Assembly: GCA_023393095.1 (NCBI GenBank)
Contig: JAEWMT010000071.1
Span: 1-25,462, forward strand
Length of the DNA: 25,462 bases
Reading direction: 5' to 3'
Origin: Bacillota bacterium
GTDB lineage: Bacteria; Bacillota; Clostridia; Lachnospirales; Lachnospiraceae
Positions 22,700 through 25,462 of this stretch are shown here, piece after piece (the first letter of the stretch is position 1; the number at the start of each line of letters is the position of its first letter). The notes beneath the pieces were generated by a model. It saw only the letters and a program-made list of their open reading frames with translations. It ran no database searches and was not told where the DNA came from. A program made the translations under genes and the position numbers.

Positions 22700-24952
22700 C
22701 TAAACTAATGACTTTTGAAGATAGATTGCTGTAATTGTATCTGCACCATCTGCCATTTCCTGTGGTGTACCTGTAAATACGACTTCTCCACCCGCAGTAC
22801 CACCATCCGGTCCAATATCAATCAGATAATCAGCCTGCTTCATCACATCCAGATTATGTTCAATAACAACTACTGTATTCCCACGTTTTACAAGGTTATC
22901 CAATAGCTTCATGATATTTTCTACATCAGAAGCATGTAAACCAGTAGTGGGTTCATCTAACACGTAAATGTTACCTTTTTTATACAAATTTTTGGCAAGC
23001 TTTACTCTTTGACGTTCGCCTCCAGACAAAGTGGAAAGCGGCTGCCCCAAAGACAGATAAGATAATCCTACTTCAATCATAGCTTTTAGAACTTTGCCAA
23101 TCTTTTGATTGCCTTGAAAGAACTCAAGTGCGTCCTCTGCTGACAGTTCCAATATTTCTACAATATTTTTCCCATTATACTGGTAAGATAAGGCTTCCTC
23201 ACTATATCTTTTTCCTTCACAGGCTTCACATATAGTAACAACTGGATCCATAAATACCAGTTCAGTTACAACGACACCTTTACCAGCACATACAGGGCAG
23301 GCACCTTTACTGTTAAAAGAAAAAAGGGAAGTATCAACGCCGTTTTCTATGGCAATAAGCTTTCGGATTTCATCAAAAAACCCTAAATATGTTGACGGCG
23401 TGGAGCGCCCGGTTGCAGTGATGGGCGATTGATCTACCAACACCACGAGATTCTCATACTGTTTAGCAAATACATCACGAATTAAAGTACTCTTCCCAGA
23501 ACCGGCTACTCCCGTCACTACAGTTAATACATGAAGTGGAATATCAACCGATATATTTTTAAGATTATGAAGCATTGCGTTTTTAATAGGCAAAAACTCG
23601 TCAAGTTTACGAGGATTTTTTTTAATGGAAATCATATGTTTCATAGCATTACCCGTTTTCGTGCCTGACACAAGCAAGTTTTCATAGCTACCCTGAAATA
23701 AAATTTGTCCACCGCTTTTGCCTGCCAATGGTCCTACTTCAATTACTTCATCTGCTATATTTATCACATCCTTATCATGCTCCACGACCAATACTGTATT
23801 TCCCTTGTCTCGTAAATCTTTAAGTAGATTGGTCATACGATGAACATCCCTTGGATGCATACCTGTACTCGGCTCATCAAAAATATAAATCATATCCGTC
23901 AAAGAACTCCCCATATAACGTACCAATTTTAGTCGTTGAGCCTCACCGCCCGATAGTGACTCCGATTCCCGATTCATGTTAAGGTATGGAAGTCCAATAT
24001 CAATCATCCGACTTAGAGATGTTACTAATGAATTTATAATGGTCTGTCCTCTTTCATCTGTAATACCTTGCAATACATCTCGAAGTTTCAAAAACTCCAT
24101 ATTACAAAGTTCAGATATATTATTTCCATTTATAAAACAGGATCTTGCTTCAAGATTCAAGCGGTTTCCATGGCAAATAGGACATTCCCTTTGTTTAATA
24201 AGTGTATCAATACGTTTCCTAATAGCTCCACAAGAATCGGAACGATCCTTATTTAGCAGCATCCGGTTTAGATGGTTATAAATTCCCTCTATCTTTTTGT
24301 TTACTTGCTCTGCTCCTTTTTCATAAGCACCATAAAAAAGCAGATTTCTTTCCTTTTCAGAATAATCCTGCAACTTTTTATTAAGATCAAATAACCCCGA
24401 CTTTGCATACTGTGTCCAATACCAATGCCCCGGTTGATACATTGTAAGATCAATCATCCCACTACGCAGACTTTCACCTTTCCTAAGGATAGCATCCATA
24501 TTTATTTCTGTCACTTTTCCAAGGCCAGAGCATTCTGGGCACATTCCTGCCAGATCATTAAAAGAGAAGTGGGATGCTGTTCCAACATAAGGTTCCCCAA
24601 TGCGAGAAAAAAGCACACGCATCATCGCATACAAATCAGTAATTGTTCCTACGGTTGAACGTGCATTGCCTCCCAGACGACTCTGATCAACAATAACCGA
24701 TGCAGACAAATTTTGAATCAAATCACATTTCGGTTTTTCATGCTTCGGCAGCCTTCCACGAATGAAAGCTGGGTAGGTCTCATTCATCTGCCTACAACAT
24801 TCCGCAGCAATCGTATCAAATACAATGCTAGATTTTCCGGAACCGGATACACCGGTAAATACAATTATCTTTTTCTTAGGTATTTCCAGCGAAATGTTCT
24901 TTAAATTGTTCTGTGTCAAACCCTTAATTATGATTTTATCTTGATGTGACAT
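22700..24952 (-). CDS. UvrA-like ABC ATPase, short form
   Basis: The 750-residue protein has two ABC cassettes with UvrA features. Cassette 1 has Walker A GVSGSGKS (34-41), zinc cysteines CPEC (138-141) and CPIC (257-260), and signature LSGGEAQR (333-340). Cassette 2 has Walker A GVAGSGKS (481-488), cysteines CPVC (552-555) and CEAC (575-578), and signature LSGGERQR (642-649). True UvrA has about 940 residues with an added UvrB-interaction region, which appears absent here. This fits the UvrA2/DrrC-like class linked to drug tolerance or auxiliary repair. The start overlaps the MATE gene's end by 17 bases, and GGAG precedes it, so the two are translationally coupled. The pairing with an efflux pump suggests a protective role; this is inference. 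Confidence 0.88.
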   Translation of the reverse strand: MSHQDKIIIKGLTQNNLKNISLEIPKKKIIVFTGVSGSGKSSIVFDTIAAECCRQMNETYPAFIRGRLPKHEKPKCDLIQNLSASVIVDQSRLGGNARSTVGTITDLYAMMRVLFSRIGEPYVGTASHFSFNDLAGMCPECSGLGKVTEINMDAILRKGESLRSGMIDLTMYQPGHWYWTQYAKSGLFDLNKKLQDYSEKERNLLFYGAYEKGAEQVNKKIEGIYNHLNRMLLNKDRSDSCGAIRKRIDTLIKQRECPICHGNRLNLEARSCFINGNNISELCNMEFLKLRDVLQGITDERGQTIINSLVTSLSRMIDIGLPYLNMNRESESLSGGEAQRLKLVRYMGSSLTDMIYIFDEPSTGMHPRDVHRMTNLLKDLRDKGNTVLVVEHDKDVINIADEVIEVGPLAGKSGGQILFQGSYENLLVSGTKTGNAMKHMISIKKNPRKLDEFLPIKNAMLHNLKNISVDIPLHVLTVVTGVAGSGKSTLIRDVFAKQYENLVVLVDQSPITATGRSTPSTYLGFFDEIRKLIAIENGVDTSLFSFNSKGACPVCAGKGVVVTELVFMDPVVTICEACEGKRYSEEALSYQYNGKNIVEILELSAEDALEFFQGNQKIGKVLKAMIEVGLSYLSLGQPLSTLSGGERQRVKLAKNLYKKGNIYVLDEPTTGLHASDVENIMKLLDNLVKRGNTVVVIEHNLDVMKQADYLIDIGPDGGTAGGEVVFTGTPQEMADGADTITAIYLQKSLV

Positions 24953-25462
24953 TCACGGATCTCCTTTCTTCTATGACACTGTTTTCTTTCGTTTTTATTG
25001 TTAAATCATTTTTTATTATAAAATAGATACTGATTGGTATTGTAATGGCTTCTGTTATTGGAGCAACCAACCATACACCAGTCATACCAAATACAACCGG
25101 CAATGTAAAAATACAGATTAATAAAATCAGCAGCCCCCGTAAGGAAGATATCGTTGCGGATTCTTTTGCTTTTCCAATTGAAGCGAAATAGAATGTTGTA
25201 ATTGTATTAATACCAGAAAACAGAAAGGAAATCATAAATATAAACAAACCTGATTGAATCATGCCTTTTACATTTTCACTTTTTACAAAAATATCACTAT
25301 ACCAGCCTGATAAAATAGACATGGCAGAAATTACAAATATACCTGCACCTAAGACATAAAAGTTCGTTTTTCTTCTTAAACTTTTTGCTAATTCCTTTTC
25401 CTGTGCTCCATAGCTAAAACTGATTAATGGACTAACACCTTGTCCAAACCCAATAATAATCA
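24936..25462 (-). CDS. MATE-family multidrug/Na+ antiporter (C-terminal part)
   Basis: The frame stays open to the right edge, so the gene's 5' part is outside the window; 175 codons are visible. The visible start of the sequence reads IIIGFGQGVSPLISFSYGAQ, the standard MATE motif of the second half of these transporters. About four membrane helices follow. The tail after IYFIIKNDLTIKTKEN is charged and cytosolic. MATE proteins use sodium or proton gradients to expel cationic compounds. An internal ATG at 25322 should not be taken as the start, because the family motif lies upstream of it in frame. The stop at 24936 overlaps the UvrA-like gene by 17 bases. Confidence 0.85.
   Translation of the reverse strand, partial: IIIGFGQGVSPLISFSYGAQEKELAKSLRRKTNFYVLGAGIFVISAMSILSGWYSDIFVKSENVKGMIQSGLFIFMISFLFSGINTITTFYFASIGKAKESATISSLRGLLILLICIFTLPVVFGMTGVWLVAPITEAITIPISIYFIIKNDLTIKTKENSVIEERRSVNVTSR

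Noticed and set aside
25320..25322. ATG at 25322 as the start of the MATE gene
   Set aside because: The MATE motif GFGQGVSPLISFSYGAQ lies upstream in the same open frame, so the gene continues past the window edge.

Overview
The window is AT-rich DNA from a low-GC Gram-positive anaerobe. Strong GGAGG-type ribosome sites, GTG starts behind them, TGN-TATAAT promoters, a CdaA/CdaR pair, and a CDP-glycerol polymer locus all fit a Clostridia host. Protein flavour suggests Lachnospiraceae (for example the Lachnoclostridium/Anaerocolumna group), but this is a judgement from sequence style, not a database match. Most genes lie on the minus strand.

Layout. 1-248: 5' end of a lipoprotein binding protein of an amino-acid-type ABC transporter. 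808-4605 (minus): an acidic zinc-ribbon protein, a ClpX-type unfoldase and a membrane-anchored HtrA protease, suggesting a protein quality-control neighbourhood. 5069-7538 (plus): a polyprenyl-phosphate sugar-1-phosphate transferase and an LCP-family ligase, the first and last steps of a wall or capsular glycopolymer. 8019-15184 (minus): a six-gene, teichoic-acid-like operon read from one strong promoter: a GT2/glycerophosphotransferase fusion, the ABC exporter permease and ATPase (TagG/TagH type), glycerol-3-phosphate cytidylyltransferase (TagD), and two further CDP-glycerol glycerophosphotransferases. 15389-17056: 2-isopropylmalate synthase. 17356-19772: HPr, CdaR and the c-di-AMP cyclase CdaA. 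19964-21422: two membrane proteins of unknown function. 21807-22259 (plus): a small protein of unknown function, possibly PUA/ASCH-like. 22700-25462: a UvrA-like ABC ATPase translationally coupled to a MATE transporter that runs off the window edge.

How the genes could work together. TagD makes CDP-glycerol. The three TagB/TagF-type enzymes would build a glycerol-phosphate-containing chain and TagGH would export it. The adjacent sugar transferase and LCP protein could start the lipid-linked chain and attach it to peptidoglycan. CdaA/CdaR control c-di-AMP, which is tied to wall stress and osmotic balance.

The most unusual content is non-coding. Several gene gaps are filled by long palindromes: 4635-4843, 7543-7750 and 19804-19958, with smaller related hairpins at 1173-1227 and 3085-3129. 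The one at 4635-4843 is flanked by a perfect 10-base direct repeat and looks like a miniature transposable element inserted in the 5' leader of htrA. Its ends resemble the hairpins beyond clpX and htrA. Degenerate tandem copies of a gene's 3' end lie at 9307-9500. I found no rRNA, tRNA or CRISPR array, and no clearly new defence or enzymatic system.
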